This document shows, piece after piece, positions 26,197-38,170 of a stretch of 64,000 nt of DNA. The position numbers and the translations under genes were made by a program. Below the pieces are notes generated by a model that was not told the origin of the DNA, made no database searches, and saw only the letters and a program-made list of their open reading frames with translations. The stretch is from NCBI GenBank assembly GCA_016802295.1, contig JAESIW010000137.1, forward strand, positions 3,441,961 through 3,505,960. Reading direction: 5' to 3'. Numbering within the stretch: position 1 is the first letter of the stretch; each line of letters starts with the position of its first letter. The stretch is from Brachionus rotundiformis (lineage: Eukaryota > Rotifera > Eurotatoria > Ploima > Brachionidae).

Positions 26197-29100
26197 AAAT
26201 TTAATAATCAAATTTTAAACATTTTAAATGATACTAAAGCTTATGTTGCCTTACAGCGCTATGATTATTTTGTTATTAATACCTTCTATTTTGTTTAAAA
26301 TGGGAGATCTTTTAGTCAAGCGTTTTGGGGCTCAAGTCATGCTCAAAATTAAAGAACTGGACCCGAAACTTTCAAAATCTAATTACGATATGAGTCAGTT
26401 ATTGGTTTGTTAGCAATTTTAGAAAATATTTTCCAAAAATAAAATTCAAGACCAAAAAATACACCTTTATGGAAAATTTATTATTTTTTATTTAGAATGA
26501 CTCCTTAGAGCTAATCGTTCAGATTTAAACAATTAGATTTTGTTTCTTTAGACATAAATCTTTTCAAGTTCTCAAATACTGTTGCTTTTATTAATAGCAT
26601 ATATTAAAAGAGAATTTTTCAAAGAAAAGTTATGCGACAAGTTTCAAGAAAGCTTAAATAGCAAAAATGCTTTTTTAAGCATTATTTAATTCAAATCTTA
26701 TTCTATTGCAGTGGCAGCAAAGTAAAAAAAAATAATAACTTAAATAATATTCTGTTTTTGATTCAATCTCGTTTTTTCTTGTTATTATTCTTGAAAAATT
26801 ATCTGAATTTAACAAAAGGGACCCTCTCTAGATTAACAATAGCATATTATAATGGCAAAGAGAAATTTTCAATTTGGCTCTATTAAATTCCAACTTTCAA
26901 ATAAAATAAAAAAATAAAATTTATGTAAATAGAATTTAGAGTGAAAATTAATTGCAATTAATTAAAGACACTAGAATTTAGCAACAATTTCGATCAATCT
27001 CTGATTTCTGGTTTTTAAAGAGGATTTATGGGCTAAACGATGCATGTGAGGTGTTTAGGCTCGTAAATGTTCTTTTGGGAACAAATAGAAGAGAACCTTT
27101 TGCCAGCAAAATGGTTAAGCAATTTTTAATTCAAGTTAAATATTTTATGTTCTAGTTTTGGGACATATATGAGCACGCAATTTGGGCGATAAACTCGCAC
27201 CAATGATTTGGTTTATTATCTATATATTTTAGGCTTTTAAATCTGATAATAAAGATTGTCACGCATTAGGATATAAATTTTTGTAACTGATTTGGAAATT
27301 AGCGCATTTCGGGACATTAAGCATTCAAATTAGAGAGACATTGAGTTAAGAGATAAATCTTTGGAAAAACTATGAATTGATTCAATTGACGTTGAGCTTC
27401 GATATTCTGTGAAACCAAAAACTTGATGCTCTCAAAAAAAAGCTGGCAAATAAATTTAATCTCATCTCTTATTATGTCCTCAATCATTTATGTTTCTTAT
27501 CTCTAGTTTTTATTATCTTTTGTGCTCAAAAATCAAATACTCAGTATTTGCCATAGTAAAATTCAGTTAAATTTTTAGAAGAGCTCTTTTCAAACTTTTC
27601 ATTTATTTCGTTTTACTAAGCACTAGATAATGAGATAGATTAAGATAAAAACCCTGTGTAACAAGTGTCTGAATTTTAATCATTTATATTTCGAGCTATT
27701 TAAACACTCTACAAAAATAAATTCATTTCAAAGATCTAGTCAAATAGTTAGACTGTTCCGTGACGTCCTTGGCAATTAAAAATAGGCATTTAAATGTTAC
27801 TAATAAAGCTTAATTTCTAAAGTTAATGTGTCAAAAATTTAGGTCGTGTTCCTGATATGGGCTAATTTGAAAATCTATTCATCAAACCAAGGCTATTAAA
27901 TTTTAGATGCTAGCTTTTTTTATTAATTTAATCGCTTTATGCAATAGATTGGTCATATCCCAAGTCAATAATTTAAGATTGATGCTCAAATTATTGAAGG
28001 CTTTGCTAGATTAAAAACTTGATCCCATTAAAAAATGACATTTTTCTTTTTTATTTTAAGTATAATATTAGATATATCATATTACATAATAAAAAATACA
28101 GCAATAATTTCTTTTCATTGAACCAACTAATCTCAATATAGAGCCTATTTCGGCCAAATTAATTACAAATTTAATAAGATGTTTATTTTTAGTATATGTT
28201 GGAAAAAATGTGTTGGCAAAATTGGTCTATTTGCAGTTAAAGCTTGTGATATGTAATGTGGTTTAAAAATTAATTCGACTTCGCCCTAATCCCGCTATTT
28301 ATTCGGTCTACTCATATAAAATTTCTCATTCATTTTTTTTTTAAATTTCTAATCTTATTTAATTTAAGATAAAAAGTTTCAAATTAACAATATAATAAAA
28401 GGTAATCTTCTTTCATTCTTGTTCTCATCTCATCATTTATATCAAATATTTTTTCTAAATAGTGTTTTAACCATTCTTTGGTTCACACAAATCTCTCTTG
28501 TTTGTCAGCTTTTTTGTACATTTATTATAAGAGAAAAAAACTTAATATCGACGACATCGAATCCACTAGCTAGAAGATTTAGTTCTTTTTTTCAATTATG
28601 TAATAATATAGTACCAGGTTTTGGATTTAGGGAAAAATGACCCAATGTTTTTTTATTAAATTAATCATTAAATTAGGGTTTTGATTACAAAATAAAGAGA
28701 AAAAGTAATAGAACAGGGCTAAATAATTTATTCTTTATTGATAAAAGGTGATTAATTCATCTGGTCTGAATCAGAAAATAATGCACTAAAATTAGTAGTC
28801 TAAGATATTATTTTTAGAAAAAAAATTATTTTAATTATTAGAAAAACGAGTTTTAATAATTAAGAATTGGGATGTCATTTTGACACAGGCAAATCTCATC
28901 ATTAAATTGAGTTTTGATTTTTGTCAAGTCTTAGGAATTAATTTATAATTTGAATAAACAGGAACCCGAAAACTCTGAATTTTTTGTCGTGTATAATATG
29001 ATTATCGATCGATAATTCTCATTATTTTTATATATATTTCTTGTTGTTGGCTAAATCCTTAATAAAATAATCATCATAATCATATTTGCTTATATTTTGA

Positions 29101-29275
29101 ATCGGGAATAAATCTCAGAACAAAAAAGTCGAGTTAAAAAATATTATAATTTGTGGTGTAAAGTTGATTTAATCAAAGTTAAATAAAAATCATAAATAAA
29201 TAAACCAATTTTTATCCATTAGAGCTCATATTGATTCGGGTTTTAGCGGTCCGAAGTGTCACTTTAATTAGCCTA

Positions 29276-29286
29276 GGCGCCAAATA
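29276..29286 (+). promoter_or_regulatory. Possible shared promoter element GGCGCCAAATA, upstream of dve-class gene 1
   Basis: The same 11 bases occur at 35641-35651 upstream of the paralogue, 159 bp and 203 bp before the respective start codons. GGCGCCAAA resembles an E2F-type site. A TATA-like ATATAAAA lies at 29361-29368. Function is inferred from conservation between duplicates in otherwise diverged flanks. Confidence 0.4.
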
Positions 29287-29434
29287 AAGAGTTTATCTGT
29301 CCTAATGGCGCTTAATTACATTCCTTAATAAAATTATCTAAACATACACTTTTTTTAGATATATAAAATGCCGTTCAATTGAGTTTCAAATTTTAGTCAC
29401 ATTTTTCTATTCCGATTTAATTCCAACAAGCAAA

Positions 29435-31797
29435 ATGAAATTGAATAACCTTAAAGCTTGGTGTAATACCAACTTAAAGAAAAAGCACTTGAGTATGTAC
29501 TTTAAAAAGCGAAATGCACATTTGTTCAAGAAGAGCAGGTTTCTGAACCGATATTATTCCAAATTGAATGAAAATGCTAAAAATCAGTTCAATTACAAGC
29601 TGCCCATTTTGACTTGTATAGAACTAGTTCAAGCATCCAACTCGTCAAATGTGCCAATCAGTGCCGAGAACAACACAGTGCTCTTCAATGACTACCTTCT
29701 AATTTCCTCCAAGACCCAATATAAATATTTATTACACACTTTATACCAACAAGTTAATCTGGACTCTAAAGACAGCTTTAAAATTTTAGATGGTATTTAT
29801 TATTTAAGATTTTAAATTTATAAAAAATATTAATTTTTAAATATAAAGGTTTTTTACAAATTAAAAATTGGGAGCCTGTTAGTTTAAGTAGTATTAGTTC
29901 GATAAAGCAATGCTTAAAATCGAAAGCAAAAAACTCGGCTGATAATTTGGACCAAAATGGTTCCATTGATGTAAATATAAATGAAACTAATAACGGTGAG
30001 AGTGAAGCTACAGAAAATTGTCAGATAAACAAGTCGTTGGATATTTGCTCAAGTCAAAATGGTAATTCAGATCAAAGCGAAACGAATGTGCCAAAATCCA
30101 GTATTACTGTTTACGATATATTGTCACATGTGGTCAGTTTTGCCACAATTAGGATAATCGTAAAGAGCAAAGATCCAGAAAATATGCAATCTCAGAATAT
30201 GGAAGCTGATTTAAATGAGGAAAAAGTGGCTAATCACGACAATAAATCAGAACTAAGTGAAAATTTAGAAGACGACAATCAAGCTGCCTACACAGAGAGT
30301 CCAAGACTGAACCCAATACCTAACTTTACCTCCATGTTGTACTCAAACCCTCAATTCGCCAGCCTTCTTCCTCTATTCAATTTGCCTATGATAACCCAAT
30401 TCTTGAACGGAATTAAAAACCAACATGAAAAAAAAGACTTTACGAGTTTTACCGAAGATTTTAATACCGAACCTGATAATCAATTTAACCAACAACCTCT
30501 TAATTTATGCAAAGATGTAACCAAAAATGTAAATAAAAAAATTAGCCAAAATTTAAGTGTTAATACAAATAAAGTAAATAATGCCAATGGATTTGATAAT
30601 GCCTCACCATCTCCATCATTGTCAACTACTTCATCTAATTCATCATCATCGAGCAGTTCCAAAATGGCAAATGCAAAACAATCTGTTGATTCTCTTCAGA
30701 CAATGGCCACTTGCTATCGCAAAGAGCCTCTGTTAAGTGAACAGCTAAAAAATGTGCAAAGTCAAATTAAAATGAACTATGGCAATCGTCGCCAAAGAGA
30801 ACGAACCACATTTGATCCACAAGAGGAAATCACTCGGTTAATGCAAGTGTTTGAAAGGACCCATCATCCAACACGATTCCAAATTGCTAATATATGCGAG
30901 TTTTTGAATTCTCTGTCTTGCCGGAAGGACAAGAAGCCATTGGAGCCGTACAATATTCAGTATTGGTTCAAGAATGCTCGCGCTGCTCTAAGAAGAAAAG
31001 TAAAGGGCGATAACCAAAGCTCTAATTTTGAATTGAATTCCAAAGTTGCCAATTCGGTCAAAGATGATGAATTTTTAAACAAAGTTTTGAACACCAGACC
31101 CTCATCGCACTCGATTGCCTCCAAATACACAGATAACAGTGAACTAAATGGAGAAAATTCTGACCAAAACTACGAGGACTCCAATCTTGACGATGATGAG
31201 TTGAATGATGATGAAGAGATGAATTTAAATGATAATTGTGATTCAAATTATGAATACCAAAACTCTGGATCAGGTAAGAATAATCAAAATTAGAAACAAT
31301 AATTTTTTTAAATTGTATTCCTATTACAAGAAAATGGTTTTAATAAAAACAACGATAAGGAAAATCTTGAAAATATTGATAATAATAATAATTGCTATGA
31401 AGATTGTGATTATCAGGATGATTTGAGTTGTGATGGCGAGGATAACAATCAAGAGGCAACCAACATTTCTGCCCATAATTTAAGTTCAAGTGTAACCCCA
31501 GGCTCGAAAAATCGAAATTCATCAAATGGAAGTCGACGAAATCGGGTATTCATTGATCCTATAAGTGAGGTGCCCATTTTGGAACACTACTTTTCCATCG
31601 AAACATATCCCGATCACTATCTAATAGAAAAAATATGCGAAAATCTTAACAAAGGAGAGTATAGATACAAATTTCCCAAATTGGAGTCAAGAAATATTCA
31701 GCTATGGTTCAAGAATCATAGAGCTAAACTCAAGAGACTTAAGTCCAATCCATCAAGTTCTAGTTTAAATCAAAATCAGTCTAATCCTGTGTCATGA
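29435..31797 (+). CDS. dve: dve/compass-class (SATB-related) double-homeodomain transcription factor, copy 1
   Basis: Three exons: 29435-29792, 29849-31273, 31331-31797; 749 residues. The N-terminal part (about 15-200) aligns with the CMP/ULD oligomerisation domain shared by SATB and Dve proteins: MYFKKRNAHLFKK, FLQIKNWEPVSLSSI, then SITVYDILSHVVSFATIRI, which parallels the SATB1 stretch VADMLQDVYHVVTLKI. Homeodomain 1 is at about 433-503, with about ten extra residues before the recognition helix (LNSLSCRKDKKPLEPYNIQ) and a WFKNARAALRRK helix 3. Homeodomain 2 is at about 663-732, ending NIQLWFKNHRAKLKRLK. Both carry lysine at position 50, which in other homeodomains favours TAATCC-type sites and is known for Drosophila Dve. 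A conserved motif PNFTSMLYSNPQFASL lies between the CMP domain and homeodomain 1. Serine and acidic low-complexity linkers separate the domains. Tandem paralogue of the gene at 35844-38170. Confidence 0.9.
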
Positions 31798-34405
31798 ATT
31801 TTAAAAATGATAGGAAATTTTACTCTTTAATTTGTTTTTTTTTTTTTTGTTTTGATATTTTTTATCCTTCTATTCAATTTTATTTTTAAAATTAGTTTGA
31901 ATTTTGTTATATAATTATACGAATTTGTAAAATTTATTTGTTGAAATATTCCAGTTAGAACAAGTTCAAAATGCGTAAAAAATTATTCCAAAATTTATTC
32001 TATTATCTCTAATCGTTGGTAAAATTATTTTATTCCAAATTGATATTCCTAAATAATGTATTTTGTATTTTGGTTTTGTTTATTTTAATAAATTAAAAAT
32101 AGATAAAAATGCCAAATATTAATTTTTATTTGATTTAATTTTTAAAATTGATATTTTTACATAGAACACCTTAAATTTTCTGGTAAAATTTTGTGTTGAT
32201 GATTTAATTAATTAAGACGAAAAAAATTAATATCTTGATTAAAAGAAATTTTTTCTACAATTTGGAATATTAATCTGAAAAATCTTTTCCTTAAATAATC
32301 AAGAAAATTGACTATAACCCTTTGATGAAATAAAATTGACATTTTAATCCCAAATCTTAAATTATAAACACTATATGCTTCAAGATATAATTTTTTTATG
32401 AGCTCCGCTCGTAGTTAAATCTTTATATATTTATTTGGTAGAGTTATCTTATAAAATGGACCGTAATTTAGATGTTTAATAAAACAAAATTTTAGCTCCG
32501 TTTTAAAATAAGAATTTATAACTTATTTAGAAACCTAATTATCATAAAAAAATGAACGCTGAGATGATTTCTTTTTGAATCTTGGCAAATAGAATACCAA
32601 AGTAACCAAAAATCTTTTTATTGAAAATTCACAACAGACATGATTTTTGTTTGTAATTATGAAAGTTAAGATGAAATTTTTAGTTAAATTGTTTGAAAAT
32701 AGCAAGTTTTTCTTTCGTTATCAAATTTAGATATAATTAATCAAGATACATTCAAAAATTTGGAAACAAAATTAATTTTTTTATCAAAATAAATCAAAAT
32801 ATGACACGAAATATAAATTTGTAATACAAATTTTTATAAAAAATCTTAATTTTGAAATTAAGTTTTTTTTGATTATGTTTTATTTCAATTTGCTTAGTTT
32901 CTGGAAACAATATTTTAAAAAATTTATTATTATTTCGATTTCATTATCATTTTTAAATCACTTTAATTAGGCAAGATTTGGAAAATTTTAATTAGTACCT
33001 TGTGAAATTATGACCGCTCATCTTACTTTTATTTGAAAAAAAAACGAAAATTAAACAAGTTTTGCCACAAGTAATCACAAATAAATAAATTTGCCATATT
33101 TCATTAAAGAATTTGTGAATTAAATTTGGTCTGACGCTAAATATCATCAAAATGTATAAACATAAGTTTTAATCTTAAATATTCATTTAAAATTTTTAAA
33201 ATAAGTATAAACACAATTGTTCAAGTGACTATCTCCCTTTGATTCATCTATAAAGCAACAAATCTTTATAATTAAACAAAATATTTTATTAAAATCATGT
33301 CAATTCATGCTTTAAAACTGAGTAGCTCGCAATACATAAGCTTAGATTCATTAGCTTTCCAAGCTTGAAAATATCTTCGAAAAGTATATTATTGACGTCA
33401 GCTTATATAACTAGATATTTTGTTTTGTGAAGTTTTGATTAAAAATAAATTAAGATAATTTAAACTAATAATGATTAATTAATATTAATCCAGAATAATT
33501 TAATTTAATTTAAAAACTTTACTGAAAATAAATAAATAAATTCAATTAATAAAAATATATTATCTTTTGAACAAAATAAAATTATTTTTTGCTAACTCGT
33601 TTTTGAAAATTTTGAGCAAATTTCAAATCTGCTAATTACTTTAGCTAAAGTATTTTTGATCATTAGGAGTCGAATCAACAAGTAGAAATTAATACATGGT
33701 AAACCAAAGGAAAGAAAATTGAAACAAATTGTTTTTGTTGTGAGAGAGTTAGTGAAGCTTAAACTTTATTCTAAAACAGTGTTTTTCTAAGCTTGATTTT
33801 CAAAATATATATAGATATATTGTCGCAAAATTTATATATTAATTAATGGTTAAATATTAAAGAATGATAAATAGTTTCAATTTTAGAGCTAAATATCCAA
33901 AGTTATTTTTTAAAGATATGTTTTTTTCGTTCATTCCTTAGAATATTTAAGAAATGAGCATGATTAATTTTCAAGATCAAGAATCGAAATTAAAAAAGCC
34001 TGAAATAAGAGCCATGTCTAATAAACCTAGTCTCTTTTCTTTAGTATCATTTTTATTTCGATTCATCCAAAGACTTAAATTAAATAGTTTTCCATAATTT
34101 TGGCTAATGATTTTTTTCAAGCAAAAAATTAATTAGTAATTCTTGAATTTTAATTTCAAAAGTATACAATAGGAAATAAGTATTTTAGGTTTAGATTTTA
34201 GTCAGACTAATGGGTTAGAAAAAAGAAAATTGGAACTAAATAACTTGGTTAAGCATTATCGAGTTGGTTAATTTAATTTAAAGAAGATATTCGATTATGA
34301 CTCGATTAATTCAGCTGAAAATGGCCCTTTCAGTGAGAATTAAATTAAAAGATTTGACTAGGCTCAATTTCATCTTAGATAAAAATTGTCATTTATTTTT
34401 TTGTG

Positions 34406-34427
34406 TATATATATATATATATATATA
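34406..34427. repeat. TA-dinucleotide microsatellite
   Basis: Eleven uninterrupted TA units. Confidence 0.9.
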
Positions 34428-35640
34428 AATAAAGCATTACTTAGAACTCATTATTAGAAAAAAAATTTCATAAAATTTTCAAAGATAGATGACTTTATTT
34501 TAGTGGACTGAAAAAGTGTAATTATAATTAAAATAATTTTTTTAATAGCTTTGAGAAACTCAAAGTGAATACGTAAATAATAAAACAAAGCTTAATGAAA
34601 CTTTTTTGTTTTATTGCGTTATTGTTGAGCAACCTCAATTTTAAACAAGAAAAATAGAGTCAGAATAGAATGGTGGATATTATTTGTGATAGAGTTTTGT
34701 AATTTTTGAAGCAAAAAAAAAAAATCAGTATTTTAAACTCGAAATTAATTAAGTTTTTATAAAATCTCAGGGCTTTGGCCACGCCAAATTGAGGCTCTCA
34801 TTAAAAAATTTGATTTATTATAAAAGGAACTTGTCATGGTTGTAGTTATCTCAAAATTAAAAAATACTAAGGCCTCTACTCGAAAATTTTAATTTTAATT
34901 AATTAGTTTTTGATTTATCATTATTATTGCTATTAGTTTTAAACTTGGCTATATTTGATTTATTTTTAAACTTTTTTTTTTAAAAAAGACTAAACTAAAA
35001 TTGAAATTTATTTCTTCTTTTCCAAGATTTTTCTATGTTTAAAATATCTGTGTCTTTGTATAATAACAATAATAACAAAATCAAAGGTATAAAAAAAAGA
35101 AATTTTTTACTTTGATATTAAATAATGAAAATACTTTCTCAATTTCGAAATTTTAATATAGACAGATTTGGAAAAGAAAGCATATCTTTGGTACGTTTGG
35201 CAAATTGCTCAGCTAAACATTGGAAATATTTAATGATTATCAAATAGTTATTCAAATCGAGTTACTAAGATTCTGTGAGGTAAAAATTAAATCTCAAGTG
35301 GAGCATTTAATTAGCAAAAATAATGATAATTTTGCCAAAATGGTTCTGGTAGTTGGATATGCAGGTAAATAGATATATTTAAAATAGATAAATAATCAAG
35401 ATGATCAAAGTATTTATTCAAATATTTTTTTCCACAAAAATCTTTTAGATTGTGATGCTTAAAGCGAAAACTGGATAAACTTGTTTATATTTTCATTCTT
35501 TCTTTCGTTATTATTGTTGTCATTTTTGGTATTTTATTTTTCTAAAAATTTGTAATCTGCGCCAAAAAATAAACTAATTTCGTTTATTAAATAAAAAAAT
35601 CCTCAATCCATAAAATCGAAACCTGATCAATTAATTACTT

Positions 35641-35651
35641 GGCGCCAAATA
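35641..35651 (+). promoter_or_regulatory. Possible shared promoter element GGCGCCAAATA, upstream of dve-class gene 2
   Basis: Identical to the element at 29276-29286 before the paralogue. It is followed by a TATA-like CTATAAA at 35654-35660. Start codon is 203 bp downstream. Confidence 0.4.
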
Positions 35652-35843
35652 TTCTATAAACCAAATTTATCTTTCTAAATAAGAAACTGTTCATCCTTAG
35701 CCTTGCAATCACTGTCCAAAATTAAATACCATTTTTATTTAAGATTAAAAAAAATATTTAAAATGATAAAAATTTATTGAGTATAAATTAAAACCTAATA
35801 GTTAATCAGTATCAATTTTATTTATCTTGTGAAAATATTCGAA

Positions 35844-38170
35844 ATGAAGTTTAGTTCAACCTGTAAATCCAAAACAAATAATCGAAAAATGTATTTTAAA
35901 CGACGCAATGCCCATTTGTTTAAACACAAATCAACTCGTCCAAAATTCCACTTAACTGCACATTCCATTACCAAACCGAATTATCAGCTACCAATTCTAA
36001 CTTCAATTGAGTTGATTGACTTTTCTGCAAATGGTTTTGACAAGTCAAGAAATTCTGCATCTTCCAGCAATTCCATTTTATTCAACGATTATTTACTGGT
36101 CTCATCTAATATTAAGTATAAATATCTTTTATGCACTTTGTTTAACCAAGTCAATTTGAAATATAAAGAAAATTATTTGATTGTTGATGGTGAGATGCTA
36201 TATATATAATATAAAGAAATTAATTGTTTTTTTAATTTTTAAGGTTATATAAAATTGGGAGATTGGCAACCTATTTCTTTGAACAAAATATGCTCAATAA
36301 ACCAATGTTTAGATAAATTATCTAACAACGAATCCAAGCATGTATCTAGAGATGTAAAATTAGACACAGACAATGTGTCGGTTTATGACGTTCTTAGACA
36401 AGTTATTGGTCTAATTTCTATAAATATCACTGTAAGGGCTAAGTAAGTCAATCGAATAAAAAAGATAATTATTTTTCTAATTTTTTTTTTTTAAATGGCT
36501 AGAAAAGGAAATGATTTTGACGATTGTAAAATAGCATGTATAGAAACCTGTGCCAAAAACCAAATAAACAAAGCATTAGAAGATTTAGATGATGGTGATG
36601 ATGAAAATTTTGAAATCTCAAATGATTACCAAGAAGCCTGTGAGCAGCAAGACAGTACTTTTGTACAAATGGCAAATGAAGATGAACTTCAGCAAGACAA
36701 TGAAATTGAGGATAGAGAAGATCAGGAAAGTCCATCAGATCCAAACGCACAATACATGAACAATCTAGGTCTTGGCTCTAAAATTCCAAACATATCCCCA
36801 AATTTAACAGCATTACTTTACACTAATCCTCATTTGGCAAATCTTTTTTCCATGTTTAACTTTCCAATTCTAAGTCAGTATTTGAACGGCTTCAAAAAGC
36901 CTGATCATCAGACAGAATTCTCAAACATTTTGACCAAACAAAAACCACAATTAAAAAATTCTTCATCTAATCTCTCTGTAGAAACGCGACTTTTGAACAG
37001 TTTAAATGAATCGAACAAGTCAAATAACTATGCATCTCCTTCATCCAGCTACTCTTCTGCTTCTTCTACATCATCTGCCTCTTCTTTCAAATTAAATCAG
37101 TGTAAACCAACTCACAGTGAAGACAACTTGTTTGACCAAAATAGGCATCTTGAACAAATAAACAAACAATTTCAACTTGGCAACGATTCAAATCAAAGTT
37201 TTTCTAAAGAGAAGAAACAGCGTGAGAGAACCACTTTTGATCCCCATGAAGAGATAAGTCGCTTAATGCAAATATTTGAGCAGACTCATCATCCAAGTAG
37301 ATACCAAATAGCCAGCATATGTGATTCACTTAATTCGCTGGCCTGTCGCAAAGACAAAAAACCATTGGAGCCTTACAATATTCAGTATTGGTTCAAAAAT
37401 GCTCGCGCTGCTCTAAGGAGAAAGAGTAAAAGTGAAAATTCAAGTCAGAGCAAAAATGGCAATCAAATTGATTTTGCTTCAAATGAAGACTCAAAAAATT
37501 CATTTGATGATTTTGAAGAAGCTAATTTGGATAGAGTTGATAGTTGTTTTTTAAATCAAAAAGGTTTTTTTTTTAATTATATAACAAATAACTATATAAA
37601 ACCCATTTAAATTTCATTACCAAAGGAGTCAAGCATGAAAAAAGTGATCAGAATGTAAATAAAATAAATCATGACTATCAAAACGATGAAGCAAGTATTA
37701 AAAATTTAGACACAAACCAAAATCGTGTTAATCACCTCCACAAGAACGCATCTACCAACTCTTTGGGGGCCCAAAAAGCAAATGGAAGTCGACGTAACCG
37801 AGTGTTCATAGATCCTATAAGCGAGGTGCCAATTTTGGAACATTATTTTTCCATCGAAACATACCCAGATCACTATTTGATTGAGAAAATTTGTGATATA
37901 CTAAACAAAGGAGAATATCGATACAAATTTCCCAAATTGGAGGCTAGAAATATTCAGCTTTGGTTCAAAAATCACCGCGCCAAGCTTAAAAGACTAAAAA
38001 CAGCAGCTTCCGATTCAAATATTGCGGATGTAAACCAAAGCAACAAGAATAAAATGAATTCAAATGCAGAAAAAGAAGAGATGGATAATGCTGATATGTT
38101 TGATGACTATGATTATGTCGATTATGAGAGCGAAGATAATGGACAAAACTCACAAACCATTTCAAATTAA
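35844..38170 (+). CDS. dve: dve/compass-class (SATB-related) double-homeodomain transcription factor, copy 2
   Basis: Four exons: 35844-36189, 36244-36442, 36503-37563, 37626-38170; 716 residues. The ATG at 35844 is chosen because it aligns with the MK start of copy 1; the upstream GTG is not a start. The CMP/ULD-type domain contains MYFKRRNAHLFKHK, YIKLGDWQPISLNKI and SVYDVLRQVIGLISINITV. The motif PNLTALLYTNPHLANL matches copy 1. Homeodomain 1 is at about 419-489 (59 of 71 residues identical to copy 1) and homeodomain 2 at about 591-660 (67 of 70 identical). Both have WFKN, so lysine 50. The intron at 36443-36502, after the CMP domain, has no counterpart in copy 1. The C-terminus adds an acidic Asp/Tyr-rich tail. 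Linker regions have diverged strongly, so the duplication is not very recent. Confidence 0.9.

Larger units (their letters stand above)
22469..29434. other. Large intergenic region upstream of the dve-class pair
   Basis: Nearly 7 kb with no supportable exon. It holds the CT-repeat at 26153-26196, a 16-bp palindrome at 29001-29016 and the likely promoter of the next gene (29276-29434). Open frames at 26228-26413 and 28419-28640 lack homology, splice context and coding-like composition. The size and position suggest cis-regulatory DNA of the homeobox genes, which is an inference only. Confidence 0.55.
31798..35843. other. Intergenic region between the two dve-class genes
   Basis: About 4 kb: 3' UTR of copy 1 (poly-A signal candidates around 32088), a TA repeat at 34406-34427 and the promoter of copy 2. 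No coding signal beyond chance frames. Confidence 0.55.

Noticed and set aside
26228..26413. 61-codon plus-strand open frame
   Set aside because: No domain, no splice partners, no neighbouring coding signal; expected by chance over nearly 7 kb.
28419..28640. 73-codon plus-strand open frame
   Set aside because: Hydrophobic, biased composition without homology or exon context.
35829..35843. Upstream GTG start for dve-class copy 2
   Set aside because: Animal genes rarely start with GTG, and the ATG at 35844 aligns with the MK start of copy 1.
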